Under the pieces are notes generated by a model. The model did not search any database. It saw nothing but the letters and a program-made list of their open reading frames with translations, and had not been told where the DNA came from. A program made the position numbers and the translations under genes. A stretch of 64,000 nucleotides of DNA, taken from Paraburkholderia sp. BL23I1N1. Lineage in GTDB: Bacteria > Pseudomonadota > Gammaproteobacteria > Burkholderiales > Burkholderiaceae. Of this stretch, positions 45,312-54,142 are shown one piece after another; within the stretch, counting starts at the first letter, position 1, and every line of letters starts with the position of its first letter. Location of the stretch: positions 4,216,001 to 4,280,000 of the forward strand of contig NZ_RAPV01000001.1 of assembly GCF_003610295.1 (NCBI RefSeq). Reading direction: 5' to 3'.

Positions 45312-45330
45312 ATATCAGGCAACCTGATAT
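45312..45330 (+). promoter_or_regulatory. Candidate MarR operator upstream of ech
   Basis: ATATCAGG-CAA-CCTGATAT, a perfect 8-bp dyad with a 3-base centre, between marR and ech. It is followed at once by TAAAT, giving a TATTAAAT-like -10. Its location would allow control of both ech and the regulator. Confidence 0.75.
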
Positions 45331-45381
45331 TAAATGCCTCCATCAGGCCGCCGTCGCGGTCGACGTTCACGGAGAAAACAG

Positions 45382-46209
45382 ATGAATTACGAAGGTCGTT
45401 GGGAAACCGTCAAGGTCGATGTTGCAGAGGGAATTGCATGGGTCACGTTCAATCGTCCCGAGAAGCGCAACGCGATGAGCCCAACGCTGAACAAGGAAAT
45501 GATCGAGGTTCTCGAGGCGGTCGAACTGGATGCCGAAGCCCGGGTTCTCGTGCTGACGGGCGAGGGCGATGCGTGGACCGCGGGCATGGACCTGAAGGAA
45601 TATTTCCGTGAGGTCGACGCCGGCCCGGAAATCCTGCAGGAAAAGATTCGCCGCGACGCATGCCGCTGGCAATGGCAGTTGCTGCGCATGTACGCGAAGC
45701 CGACCATCGCGATGGTCAACGGCTGGTGTTTCGGCGGTGGCTTCTCGCCGCTGGTGGCATGCGATCTCGCGATTGCCGCTGATGAAGCGGTGTTCGGCCT
45801 CTCCGAAATCAACTGGGGCATTCCGCCGGGCAATCTGGTGAGCAAGGCCATGGCGGACACCGTCGGGCATCGTCAGGCGCTTTACTACATCATGACCGGT
45901 GAGACGTTCACGGGTCAGGAGGCGGCGCAAATGGGCCTCGTCAACAGAAGCGTGCCGCGTGCCGAACTGCGCGACGCCACGCGCGTGCTCGCAGGGAAGC
46001 TGCTGCAAAAGAATCCGGTCGTATTGCGCGCGGCCAAGAACGGCTTCAAGCGCTGCCGCGAACTCACGTGGGATCAGAACGAGGATTACCTGTACGCCAA
46101 GCTGGATCAGGCGCAACTGCGCGATCCCGAAGGCGGCCGCGAGCAGGGCCTGAAACAGTTCCTCGACGAGAAGGCGATCAAGCCGGGTCTGCAAACCTAC
46201 AAGCGCTGA
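45382..46209 (+). CDS. ech: Hydroxycinnamoyl-CoA hydratase-lyase (feruloyl-CoA hydratase/aldolase)
   Basis: A 275-residue crotonase-fold enzyme. It starts MNYEGRWETVKVDVAEGIAW, which is highly characteristic of p-hydroxycinnamoyl-CoA hydratase/lyase. The oxyanion-hole segments AGMDLKEYF and GWCFGGGFSP are present, with the catalytic Glu expected in SEINWGIPPG. It hydrates feruloyl- or coumaroyl-CoA and splits it to vanillin or 4-hydroxybenzaldehyde plus acetyl-CoA. The gene is first in the order ech-vdh-fcs and starts 52 bases after the MarR operator. Confidence 0.95.
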   Translation: MNYEGRWETVKVDVAEGIAWVTFNRPEKRNAMSPTLNKEMIEVLEAVELDAEARVLVLTGEGDAWTAGMDLKEYFREVDAGPEILQEKIRRDACRWQWQLLRMYAKPTIAMVNGWCFGGGFSPLVACDLAIAADEAVFGLSEINWGIPPGNLVSKAMADTVGHRQALYYIMTGETFTGQEAAQMGLVNRSVPRAELRDATRVLAGKLLQKNPVVLRAAKNGFKRCRELTWDQNEDYLYAKLDQAQLRDPEGGREQGLKQFLDEKAIKPGLQTYKR

Positions 46210-46309
46210 GCAATCGCACGCGCCAGGATGGATTCAGGTAGTGACACGCGTAAGAAGAGCAGCGTGTGAAACTTGCCTGAGCGAGTGACCCAGCGAGGAG
46301 ACATCGGAT

Positions 46310-47761
46310 ATGCATGAAGTGACATTGTTGATCGGCGGGGAGAGCCGTGGCGCATCGGACGGCCGAACCTTCGAGCGGATCAATCCCGCGAGCGGCGTGG
46401 CCGCCTCGCGTGCGGCTGCCGCCACGTTGGCCGATGCCGACGCGGCGGTCGACGCCGCGGCGCGCGCGTTCCCGGCATGGTCGGCGTTGGCGCCGACTGA
46501 ACGGCGCAGACGGCTATTGGCCGCGGCGGATCTGATGGATGCCCGCACGGCGCAGTTCATCGAAACCGGCGTGGCCGAAACCGGCGCCATGCCGAACTGG
46601 TACGGCTTCAATGTGATGCTAGCCGCCAACATGCTGCGTGAAGCCGCCGCGATGACGACGCAAATCGACGGCGACGTGATTCCCTCAGACGTGCCGGGCA
46701 GTCTCGCCATGGCAGTACGCCAGCCGTGCGGTGTGGTGCTCGGCATGGCACCGTGGAATGCGCCGGTGATTCTCGGCACGCGGGCGATTGCCATGCCGCT
46801 TGCCTGTGGCAACACGGTCGTGCTGAAGGCTTCCGAAGGCTGCCCGGGCGTGCACCGGCTGATTGGCAGAGTGTTGCAGGAAGCCGGTCTTGGCGACGGT
46901 GTGGTGAACGTCGTCACGCATTCCGCTGAAGACGCGCCGGCAATTGTTGGGCGGTTGATTGCTCATCCGGCGGTGCGGCGTGTCAATTTCACCGGCTCGA
47001 CGCGGGTTGGACGCATCGTCGCGCAACATGCCGCGCAGCATCTGAAACCGGCTTTGCTGGAGCTCGGCGGCAGGGCGCCCGTGGTGGTGCTCGACGACGC
47101 CGATCTGGACGCGGCGGTGGAGGGTATCGCGTTCGGCGCGTTCTTCAACCAGGGGCAGATTTGCATGTCGACGGAGCGGCTGATCGTCGACCGCAAGGTC
47201 GCCGATGCGCTGGTCGAAAAGCTCGCCGCCAAGGCACGGACCCTGAAGGCGGGCGATCCGGCCGCGGGCGATTCTGTGCTCGGCGTGCTCGAAAGCGTGG
47301 CGGCTGCACGGCGCATCAAGGCGCTGGTTGAAGACGCGCATGAGAAGGGCGCGAAGCTGCCAATCGGCTGCTCGGTTGAAGGCGCGGTGATGCAACCGGC
47401 GATTGTCGACGGTGTGACGCGCGGCATGTTGCTCTATGCCGAGGAGTCCTTCGGACCGGTGGTGACGGTGCAGCGTGTGGACGGTGACGAGGAAGCGATT
47501 CAGGTTGCCAACGATAGCGAATACGGTCTCTCCGCGGCGGTATTCAGCCGCGACATATCGCGCGCGTTGAATGTGGCGAAACGCATCGAATCGGGCATCT
47601 GCCATATCAACGGGCCGACCGTGCACGACGAAGCGCAGATGCCGTTCGGCGGCGTGAAGAAGAGCGGTTATGGGCGGTTTGGCAGCAAGGCGTCGATCGC
47701 CGAGTTCACGGACCTGCGCTGGATCACGATTCAAACCGGCCCGCGCCACTATCCGATCTGA
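46310..47761 (+). CDS. vdh: Vanillin (aryl-aldehyde) dehydrogenase
   Basis: A 483-residue NAD(P)-dependent aldehyde dehydrogenase. The catalytic Cys is in NQGQICMS, the general-base Glu is in LELGGRAP, and the cofactor region contains NFTGSTRVG and PWNAPV. The last motif and the position between ech and fcs indicate Vdh, which oxidises vanillin or 4-hydroxybenzaldehyde to vanillate or 4-hydroxybenzoate. GGAG precedes the ATG. The gap from ech is 100 bases, and cotranscription is likely. Confidence 0.93.
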   Translation: MHEVTLLIGGESRGASDGRTFERINPASGVAASRAAAATLADADAAVDAAARAFPAWSALAPTERRRRLLAAADLMDARTAQFIETGVAETGAMPNWYGFNVMLAANMLREAAAMTTQIDGDVIPSDVPGSLAMAVRQPCGVVLGMAPWNAPVILGTRAIAMPLACGNTVVLKASEGCPGVHRLIGRVLQEAGLGDGVVNVVTHSAEDAPAIVGRLIAHPAVRRVNFTGSTRVGRIVAQHAAQHLKPALLELGGRAPVVVLDDADLDAAVEGIAFGAFFNQGQICMSTERLIVDRKVADALVEKLAAKARTLKAGDPAAGDSVLGVLESVAAARRIKALVEDAHEKGAKLPIGCSVEGAVMQPAIVDGVTRGMLLYAEESFGPVVTVQRVDGDEEAIQVANDSEYGLSAAVFSRDISRALNVAKRIESGICHINGPTVHDEAQMPFGGVKKSGYGRFGSKASIAEFTDLRWITIQTGPRHYPI

Positions 47762-47933
47762 TCGTCCGCGGTCGATGCGCGACATTGAAACATCAAGGAA
47801 GGTCGCTCCGCCGTAGAAAGCGGAGTGCCCGATGCCGTCGTCATGCGACGAGCAGGCAGCATCCCCGCAATCATTTTGCATGGGACCAGAGTAACGCGCT
47901 GAAGCGCGAACTCTGGTCGACAGGAGACAGGCT

Positions 47934-49847
47934 TTGCATTCCGAGCCGAGACAAACGAACACCCCCAGCGCGCACGACGAGGCGCCGGTGCATTACCGCG
48001 CGACGACGATCGGCACACCCTCGTTGCACGCGCAACGGCACGGCGACACATGGTATTTGCGCGCTAACGAGGCACTCGGCGCGTACCCGCAACGGTTGAC
48101 CGACCGGCTCGCGAGCGGCGCGCGCGAGCACCCGGAGCGATGGCTCGCGGCACGACGCGGCAGCGACGGTCAATGGGTCGGCCTGAGCTACGCGAAAGCA
48201 CTGCAGTGTGCCCGCGCGATCGGACAGGCGCTGCTCGCGCGCGATCTTTCCGTTGAGCGTCCGGTGGCGATTCTCTCGGGCAACGATCTCGAACACCTGC
48301 AACTGGCACTCGGCGCAATGTGGGCCGGCATTCCCTATGCGGCGATTTCCCTGGCGTATTCGCTCGCTTCGGGCGACTACGGCAAGCTGCGCCACACGAT
48401 CGATCTGCTGACGCCGGGCCTGGTCTTCGTAAGCGGCTACGATAAGTTCGCCAACGCGATCGATGCCGTGGTGCCGGCCGACGTCGAAATCGTTGCCGCA
48501 ACGGGACCCAGGGAGCCGCAAGCGGCGCGCAGCGTGACGTCGTTCGGCGACCTGCTGGATACCCCGCCGGGCACGGTCGATTCCGTCCACGCGGCCGTGA
48601 GCCCGGACGCCATCGCCAAGTTCCTGTTCACGTCGGGCTCGACCCGCCTGCCCAAGGCCGTGCCGACCACGCACCGCATGCTGTGCAGCAACCAGCAGAT
48701 GCTGCGCGAAACGTTTCCTGAGTTCGCGAACGAGGCGCCGGTGCTGGTCGACTGGTTGCCGTGGAACCACACCTTCGGCGGCAGCCATAACGCGGGCATT
48801 GCGCTGTACAACGGCGGCACGCTCTATATCGACGACGGCAAGCCGGTCAACGCCAAGTTTCAGGAAACCCTGCGCAACCTGCGCGAAATCGCGCCGACGA
48901 TTTATTTCAACGTGCCGAAAGGCTGGGAAGAACTAGCGATCGCACTGGAGCAGGACGCCCAATTGCGTGAGACGTTTTTCTCGCGTGTGAAGGTGTATTT
49001 CTTCGGCGGTGCGGGACTCTCGCAAGCCGCGTGGGACCGGCTCGAACGCGTCACCGAGAAGTATTGTGGCGAGCGCATTCGCATCATGGCCGGACTCGGC
49101 ATGACCGAGACCGCGCCGTCGTGCTTCTTCACCACGGGCCCGGTCATGCGCGCCGGCTATGTCGGCTCGCCGGCGCCTGGCTGCGAGGTCAAACTTGCGC
49201 CGGTTGGCGGCAAGCTCGAGGCGCGCTATCGTGGACCGCATGTGATGGCCGGCTACTGGCGCGCGGATTCCGCGGAGCTGGATCACGCCTTTGACGAAGA
49301 AGGTTACTTTTGCAGCGGCGACGCGTTGTGCTTTGTCGATGTCGACCGGCCGGAACTCGGGCTGCTGTTCGACGGCCGCATCGCAGAAGATTTCAAGCTG
49401 AGTTCGGGCACGTTCGTGAGTGTCGGCCCGATGCGGGCTCGCGTGATTTCCGAAGGCGCGCCGTATGTGCAGGACGTGGTTGTTGCCGGTATGAATCGCG
49501 ACGATGTGAGTGTGCTGGTGTTTCCGCGGCTCGACGATTGCCGGCGGCTCGCGGGTTTGCCTTCGTCGGCAAGCGCGCGGGAGGTGATCGAAGCGCCTCG
49601 TGTGAGGGCGCATTTTGCGGCGCTATTGGAGGCGCTCAATCGCAGTGCGACCGGCGGCGCGACCACAATCGCCCGTATCCGGCTCATGGACGTCGCGCCT
49701 TCGCTCGATCTCGGCGAGGTCACCGACAAAGGTTCGATCAATCAGCGCGCGGTGCTAACGCATCGGGCCGCGCTCGTCGAAGCGATGTACGACCCGGCGC
49801 GGCGCGATCCTGCTGTGATTTACCCGGCTGCTTGCGGCGCGACTTGA
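47934..49847 (+). CDS. fcs: Feruloyl-CoA synthetase
   Basis: A 637-residue AMP-forming acid:CoA ligase. The start is TTG 47934 with AGGAGA upstream. The adenylation P-loop FTSGSTRLPKAVPTTHRM departs from the usual TSGTTGxPK in the way seen in feruloyl-CoA synthetases. YFFGGAGL, GLGMTETAP and the hinge region LFDGRIAEDFKL follow. It activates ferulate, p-coumarate or caffeate to CoA thioesters for Ech. The typical C-terminal Lys domain is present but diverged, as in Fcs. Third gene of the plus-strand catabolic set. Confidence 0.93.
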   Translation: MHSEPRQTNTPSAHDEAPVHYRATTIGTPSLHAQRHGDTWYLRANEALGAYPQRLTDRLASGAREHPERWLAARRGSDGQWVGLSYAKALQCARAIGQALLARDLSVERPVAILSGNDLEHLQLALGAMWAGIPYAAISLAYSLASGDYGKLRHTIDLLTPGLVFVSGYDKFANAIDAVVPADVEIVAATGPREPQAARSVTSFGDLLDTPPGTVDSVHAAVSPDAIAKFLFTSGSTRLPKAVPTTHRMLCSNQQMLRETFPEFANEAPVLVDWLPWNHTFGGSHNAGIALYNGGTLYIDDGKPVNAKFQETLRNLREIAPTIYFNVPKGWEELAIALEQDAQLRETFFSRVKVYFFGGAGLSQAAWDRLERVTEKYCGERIRIMAGLGMTETAPSCFFTTGPVMRAGYVGSPAPGCEVKLAPVGGKLEARYRGPHVMAGYWRADSAELDHAFDEEGYFCSGDALCFVDVDRPELGLLFDGRIAEDFKLSSGTFVSVGPMRARVISEGAPYVQDVVVAGMNRDDVSVLVFPRLDDCRRLAGLPSSASAREVIEAPRVRAHFAALLEALNRSATGGATTIARIRLMDVAPSLDLGEVTDKGSINQRAVLTHRAALVEAMYDPARRDPAVIYPAACGAT

Positions 49848-49992
49848 AGTTCGGCTTCAGGCACAACTTAAGGCACAACTTAAGGCACGCATCGCTGGCT
49901 CACACTGGGTTCCTCGTAGCACGGCAAAGGTGCTTCGCCGTATACAATTCGGCAGCACCTGACTTTTGCCCAATCCCGACCCGATCCCACTC

Positions 49993-51039
49993 ATGCCGAA
50001 TCCGACCCGGGCCTTTCTTCTCGGCCCGCTCCTGAAAGGCGTTTCACGCTCTTTTTATCTCACCCTGCGCGTGCTGCCCGCCGGGATGCGCGATCCAATC
50101 GGCCTCGCGTACCTGCTGGCGCGCGCGGCCGACACGATCGCGGATACCTCGCTGATCTCGCCCGAGCAACGCCTTGCGTTGCTGCTGTCGCTGCGCGACC
50201 AGGTCAACGGCGCCCCGGACGATGGCGCGCTGTTCCAGCGGATGGCTGCCGAAGTGGCAGGCCAACAGGTCCAGTCCGACGAAAAGGTCTTGCTGGAATC
50301 GCTCGGCCCCGCGCTTGAGGTGCTATCGCAACTGAGCGAGTCGGACCGGAAAGCCGTACGCGAGATCGTGTCGACGCTGACCGAGGGCATGGAATTCGAC
50401 CTTCGCACCTTCCCTGACGAACGTTCCGGCCAGATCGCCGCGTTGCGCGAGTACGAGGAACTCGACCGCTATACCTACCTGGTGGCGGGTTGCGTCGGCG
50501 AATTCTGGACCACCATGACCTACGCACACATGCCGGGCACTCTGAAGGAGCGGCCCGAGATCATGGCGCGCCGCGGCGTGCGTTTCGGCAAAGCGCTGCA
50601 GATGACCAACGTGCTGCGCGATTGCGGCAAGGATTTGCGGATCGGCCGCTGTTACCTTCCGCAGACGATGCTCGATCAATACGGCCTCAGTGCGCAAGAT
50701 CTTTTGCAGCCGGTCAACTCCGTTCGCGCGCGGCCTCTGATGGTCGAACTCGTGCGCAAGGCGCTGGATCATTTCCGTGAGGCACTGGACTACACGCTGG
50801 CGATTCCCGCGTTCTCGGTGCGTTTGCGTCTCGCGTGTTTGTGGCCGATCCTGATCGGCCTGGATACGCTGCTGTTGCTGGTCGATAATGATGCCTGGCT
50901 CGACCCGGCCAAAGTCTCGAAGGTCCGGCGCAATCAGGTGTATCGGATCATTGGGTCTTCACTGCTGCTGGTGCCTTCGAATGGCCTCGTGCGGGCATCG
51001 GTTGAAAAGCGGATCAGGCAAATCGAAGCTCGACTTTGA
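49993..51039 (+). CDS. Squalene/phytoene synthase family protein
   Basis: A 348-residue protein starting at ATG 49993 (a TTG at 49966 is the alternative). Both Asp-rich motifs for diphosphate-Mg binding are present: ARAADTIAD and NVLRDCGKDL, together with SRSFYLTLRVLP near the start. It joins two prenyl diphosphates head to head. The sequence is closer to the squalene-synthase-like branch, with a C-terminal hydrophobic segment that could anchor it. No hopanoid (hpn) or carotenoid genes are next to it, so the product is open. Confidence 0.87.
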   Translation: MPNPTRAFLLGPLLKGVSRSFYLTLRVLPAGMRDPIGLAYLLARAADTIADTSLISPEQRLALLLSLRDQVNGAPDDGALFQRMAAEVAGQQVQSDEKVLLESLGPALEVLSQLSESDRKAVREIVSTLTEGMEFDLRTFPDERSGQIAALREYEELDRYTYLVAGCVGEFWTTMTYAHMPGTLKERPEIMARRGVRFGKALQMTNVLRDCGKDLRIGRCYLPQTMLDQYGLSAQDLLQPVNSVRARPLMVELVRKALDHFREALDYTLAIPAFSVRLRLACLWPILIGLDTLLLLVDNDAWLDPAKVSKVRRNQVYRIIGSSLLLVPSNGLVRASVEKRIRQIEARL

Positions 51040-51046
51040 GTGCCAG

Positions 51047-51127
51047 CCCTCAACTTAAAGTGTTGAGGGGAAGTCAGACCCTGCAAGGCTGATTCGAAGC
51101 GCGAAGAAAAAATCCCCGCGCTTTTTT
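51047..51127 (+). terminator. Terminator region after the squalene/phytoene synthase gene
   Basis: Two hairpins: CCCTCAAC-N7-GTTGAGGG (51047-51069, no T-run) and AAGCGCG-N13-CGCGCTT running into a T6 tract at 51122-51127. The second has standard rho-independent form. Confidence 0.68.
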
Positions 51128-51345
51128 GTACGAATGCCTGGAAACGCATTCAATGACACTGCTTTTAAGTCATTCAGTCTCACTATTATTTCGCTGTGCA
51201 ATGCCGCCAGGATTTTGCCAGCAGAGCCAGAGCCCCGGCAGAACCCCATAACCTAATCTGCATCATCGAATCGCCATCAATCGGGAAACCCCTAGCATCC
51301 TGCGTCTATGGTTCGCGTTAGTCTCTTTAAAAGAGGAGACGATCC

Positions 51346-51594
51346 ATGAGACAAGCGTTCAATATTGCCGTGGTGCTGTTGCTTGGCTATTTGATGGCAG
51401 ATAGAGCGCTGATGCGCGCGCAAGCCGGAGAGATGGGGGCAATTACGTGCCACCAAGGCGCGGAGCTGGTCAAATCGAATGCGTTGAAAAAGGGTTTCGG
51501 CGACACCGGAGCCAGCAGCCAGGGTGAAAATTTCCTGTCGAGCTGTCTCGTCACGGGCCGTGGACAGGTGGGCGATCTGATCGCTCGCGAATAG
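51346..51594 (+). CDS. Small exported or membrane-anchored protein, unknown function
   Basis: An 82-residue protein with an N-terminal hydrophobic segment (residues 7-18) that may be a signal or anchor. The rest is polar and has two Cys (ITCHQG and LSSCLV) that could form a disulfide in the periplasm. A strong AGAGGAGA ribosome site precedes the ATG. No family recognised. It stands alone and is followed by a set of hairpins. Confidence 0.62.
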   Translation: MRQAFNIAVVLLLGYLMADRALMRAQAGEMGAITCHQGAELVKSNALKKGFGDTGASSQGENFLSSCLVTGRGQVGDLIARE

Positions 51595-51649
51595 CGCTGG
51601 CGGCCTGGCATCGCTGAGGTTTCATCCAGACGTAGCATGACAAAAAGAA

Positions 51650-51757
51650 AATGCGCCCAGACCCTGAAGGTCCAGGCGAAGTCATCGGGAGCCCGATGAC
51701 GGAGGTAACGAATACAGAACTGGCCCGCGATCGGGGATGCTCGATCGCGGGCCAGTT
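51650..51757 (+). other. Structured region with serial hairpins (possible 3'-UTR small RNA)
   Basis: Three elements in a row: a short imperfect stem (ACCCTGAAGGTCCAGG region), a perfect 9-bp stem GTCATCGGG-AG-CCCGATGAC (51681-51700), then a perfect 16-bp stem AACTGGCCCGCGATCG / CGATCGCGGGCCAGTT (51718-51757, loop of eight). GGAGGTAACG lies unpaired between the last two. No T-run follows the long stem, so it is not a standard terminator. No coding frame fits. Confidence 0.5.
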
Positions 51758-51858
51758 CGTTTGAATCAGGGCGCGCGGCGGGTTGCGCGCCTGGCGGCAG
51801 ATCAGGGCAAAGGGCGGGGCCTCTGCGGGTCGTGCCGCTTCAAAGCCAGGTTGCCAGC

Positions 51859-52176
51859 TTAGTTGCCGAAATACACCGACTTCGGACCGTTCGCCGGAAC
51901 CGGGCGGCCCGACTGCGACGAGCCGCTCACCGCACTGCCGTAACCGCTTTCCGCAACTTGTGCGGTACCGTTTTGCGCGGCGACACGGCTCTGTGCAGCC
52001 TGAATGTCAGCCGGGTAGTACGGGTCGGAACGGGCCGGCTGGTAGCCGGCCTTTTCGAGTTGAATCAGTTCTGCACGCACCTGAGCGCGGGTCGCGGGCT
52101 GGTTGGACTGCGCAAACGAGGCAACAGGAGCGGCCAGCACAGCAGCGATAACAACAGCTTGAATGAGCGATTTCAT
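51859..52176 (-). CDS. DUF4148 family exported protein
   Basis: A 105-residue periplasmic protein with a clear signal peptide (residues 1-22, ending ASFAQ) and the DUF4148 pattern TRAQVRAELIQLEKAGYQP followed by DPYYPADIQAAQ. These small proteins are abundant in Burkholderiales and are often stress-induced; their function is unknown. Predicted to be soluble in the periplasm. AGGTAG precedes the start. Confidence 0.9.
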   Translation of the reverse strand: MKSLIQAVVIAAVLAAPVASFAQSNQPATRAQVRAELIQLEKAGYQPARSDPYYPADIQAAQSRVAAQNGTAQVAESGYGSAVSGSSQSGRPVPANGPKSVYFGN

Positions 52177-52349
52177 GATGAACTACCTCCAGTTCGATCT
52201 TTATCTTGCTACGAGCGGTCTTGTTCGTAGTCAGTAATTGCATTGTAGTTTTGCGATCTGGCCGGAGTAATCGTCAATTCAGGTAAGGTTTGTTACGAAA
52301 TTTGATATAAAAAGGGGGGCAGTTGATGAACCCTTGGCCCCGCCGCTCG

Positions 52350-53930
52350 CTACGAACGCGGTGCCGCGACCGGTGCGCCGTCTTTCGGTGTCGTCGCGGG
52401 GACTTGGGCGGACTGCATGAGCCGGGTGAACGCCTGGCCGGTGCGCGCTTCACGATCATCCCGGGCTTGATAGAAGTCCTGGCTGAGCCACTGCCCGAAA
52501 CGCATCATCGCCGAGCCCAGCGCGCTTTTTAACCTAACCCATCCTGTTTCCGTAAGCGCGGGCTGCGATGCCGAATCCACCAGGTCCGCGGTCAATTTGT
52601 CCAGTTCTTCGTGCAAGTGGTCGGCGAAATGATGGAGTCCATGCTGATTGCTGTTCGACGACTTCCTTTCCAGCTCTACGTGCTCCGCAATCAGCGATTG
52701 ATTGGTCACGCGGATAAAAGGCACCGTATCGGTCCGGGCAAGGCCCGTCGAGCGGATCGCCACTCCGATGCTTGCCGCGGCCTGAGTACGATTGCCGAGT
52801 GGCCCGAGCTTCCACTTGTCACAGAGATATTTCAGCAGGCTGCAATGATCGAATTGCGTATGACACACGCCGGCATCGCACCATGGAGAGACGAGAATCG
52901 CGGGGACACGCACGCCGAGTTGCGTGAAGGGGAAATTGTCCGTGTGTTCGTCGGGCGCTACGGCGTTCGACGGCGGAGGCACATGGTCGAAGAAACCGCC
53001 GTGTTCATCGTACAGGATGACTAACAGTGTGGTCTCCCACAATGCCTGGTTGGAACGCAGCGCGTTGTAGGTGTCGGCGATCAGCTTCTCCGCCTTCATG
53101 ATGTTGTGCGGCGGATGATCGTCGTTCTGTGCTTCGCCGAAGTATTTCGGTTCGATGAGAACGAACGCCGGAAACTCGTTTGCGGGGCCGGCTGCATCGT
53201 CGAAGAACGTGTCGAACCGCCGGTAATTGACGAGGTTCTTTTCGTGCCGCTGGTTTTTTAGCAGCAGCGATGCTGGAAAATCGTAGAAGTAAATCTTCCA
53301 CGTTTTCTCGCCGTCATTCAAACGGTCGAAAATCGTGTCCTGGTTTTGCTCGGTGTACCACCGTGGATTCAGGGCGTCGAGTCCCACAGGCATCTCCACC
53401 TCGCCCATCGACGTACCTGTCAACGCGAAATAACGGTTCGGCCAGGTTGGGCCGGGCAAGGATGAAAACCACTTGTCGCACACGGTGAACTGCTCGCCCA
53501 GCGCGTGTAACGCCGGCAGAAACCCGTGCGGGTAATAGCCCATGATGTCTTGCCGGGCGGCGAGGGTGCTCTTCGGGTAGTCGCTCACGAATGATCGAAC
53601 GAAGCCGCTGTTGTTTCCCGCGATCTGGGCCAGCACAGCCTTGTGGCCGTGATCCGGATCGTGCTGCATCTGCCGTTCTTGCGTTGCCTTGGGGAGAAAT
53701 GTGTGGCCCTGGCCGTCGTCGTTAGATTTCGACGCGGCGTTGCGTATGCCATCCAGACCGGCGTGCACCGTGTCGAGACAGCCGAGCATCTGATCGAAGG
53801 AATGATTTTCCATCAACAGCAGGACGACATGTTCGATCCGGTCCTTCGGCTCGTTCGCCGCCGTTGCCGTATTTGACGCGTTTGTCTCGCTTGCTGCCGC
53901 TTCGCCGTCGTGGACGTCACTCATATTCAT
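52350..53930 (-). CDS. Phospholipase C / AcpA-type phosphoesterase
   Basis: A 526-residue member of the phosphoesterase family (bacterial phospholipase C and acid phosphatase AcpA). Metal/active-site motifs are MENHSFDQMLG, LPGPTWPNR, YDEHGGFFDHVPPP and the FDHCSLLKYL region. The N-terminus is polar and has no signal peptide, unlike most secreted PLCs, so it may be cytoplasmic or leave by another route. The C-terminal ~120 residues are not conserved in the family as I know it. It stands alone. Confidence 0.83.
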   Translation of the reverse strand: MNMSDVHDGEAAASETNASNTATAANEPKDRIEHVVLLLMENHSFDQMLGCLDTVHAGLDGIRNAASKSNDDGQGHTFLPKATQERQMQHDPDHGHKAVLAQIAGNNSGFVRSFVSDYPKSTLAARQDIMGYYPHGFLPALHALGEQFTVCDKWFSSLPGPTWPNRYFALTGTSMGEVEMPVGLDALNPRWYTEQNQDTIFDRLNDGEKTWKIYFYDFPASLLLKNQRHEKNLVNYRRFDTFFDDAAGPANEFPAFVLIEPKYFGEAQNDDHPPHNIMKAEKLIADTYNALRSNQALWETTLLVILYDEHGGFFDHVPPPSNAVAPDEHTDNFPFTQLGVRVPAILVSPWCDAGVCHTQFDHCSLLKYLCDKWKLGPLGNRTQAAASIGVAIRSTGLARTDTVPFIRVTNQSLIAEHVELERKSSNSNQHGLHHFADHLHEELDKLTADLVDSASQPALTETGWVRLKSALGSAMMRFGQWLSQDFYQARDDREARTGQAFTRLMQSAQVPATTPKDGAPVAAPRS

Positions 53931-54091
53931 CGCTCCAGCAGAGGGTGAATGGATTTTTCGTGCGTACTGCCGTGTCAGCTCGATCAGATCATGTCAGCGT
54001 TGCAAACGTAGCGCAAAACGCGCCGTTGCGAAAGCGTGTTGTACGTCGATCCGTTATGCTGAATGAGTGCAAGGCGGAGCAAAACAGGAAT

Positions 54092-54119
54092 AAAAAAGGG
54101 CGCCGAGGGCGCCCTTTTT
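54092..54119. terminator. Bidirectional rho-independent terminator
   Basis: AAAAAAGGGCGCC-GA-GGGCGCCCTTTTT: a G+C stem flanked by A and T runs, so it works on both strands. It closes the ABC importer operon on the minus strand. Confidence 0.85.
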
Positions 54120-54142
54120 CGCAATACGACCTGACGGTCAAC

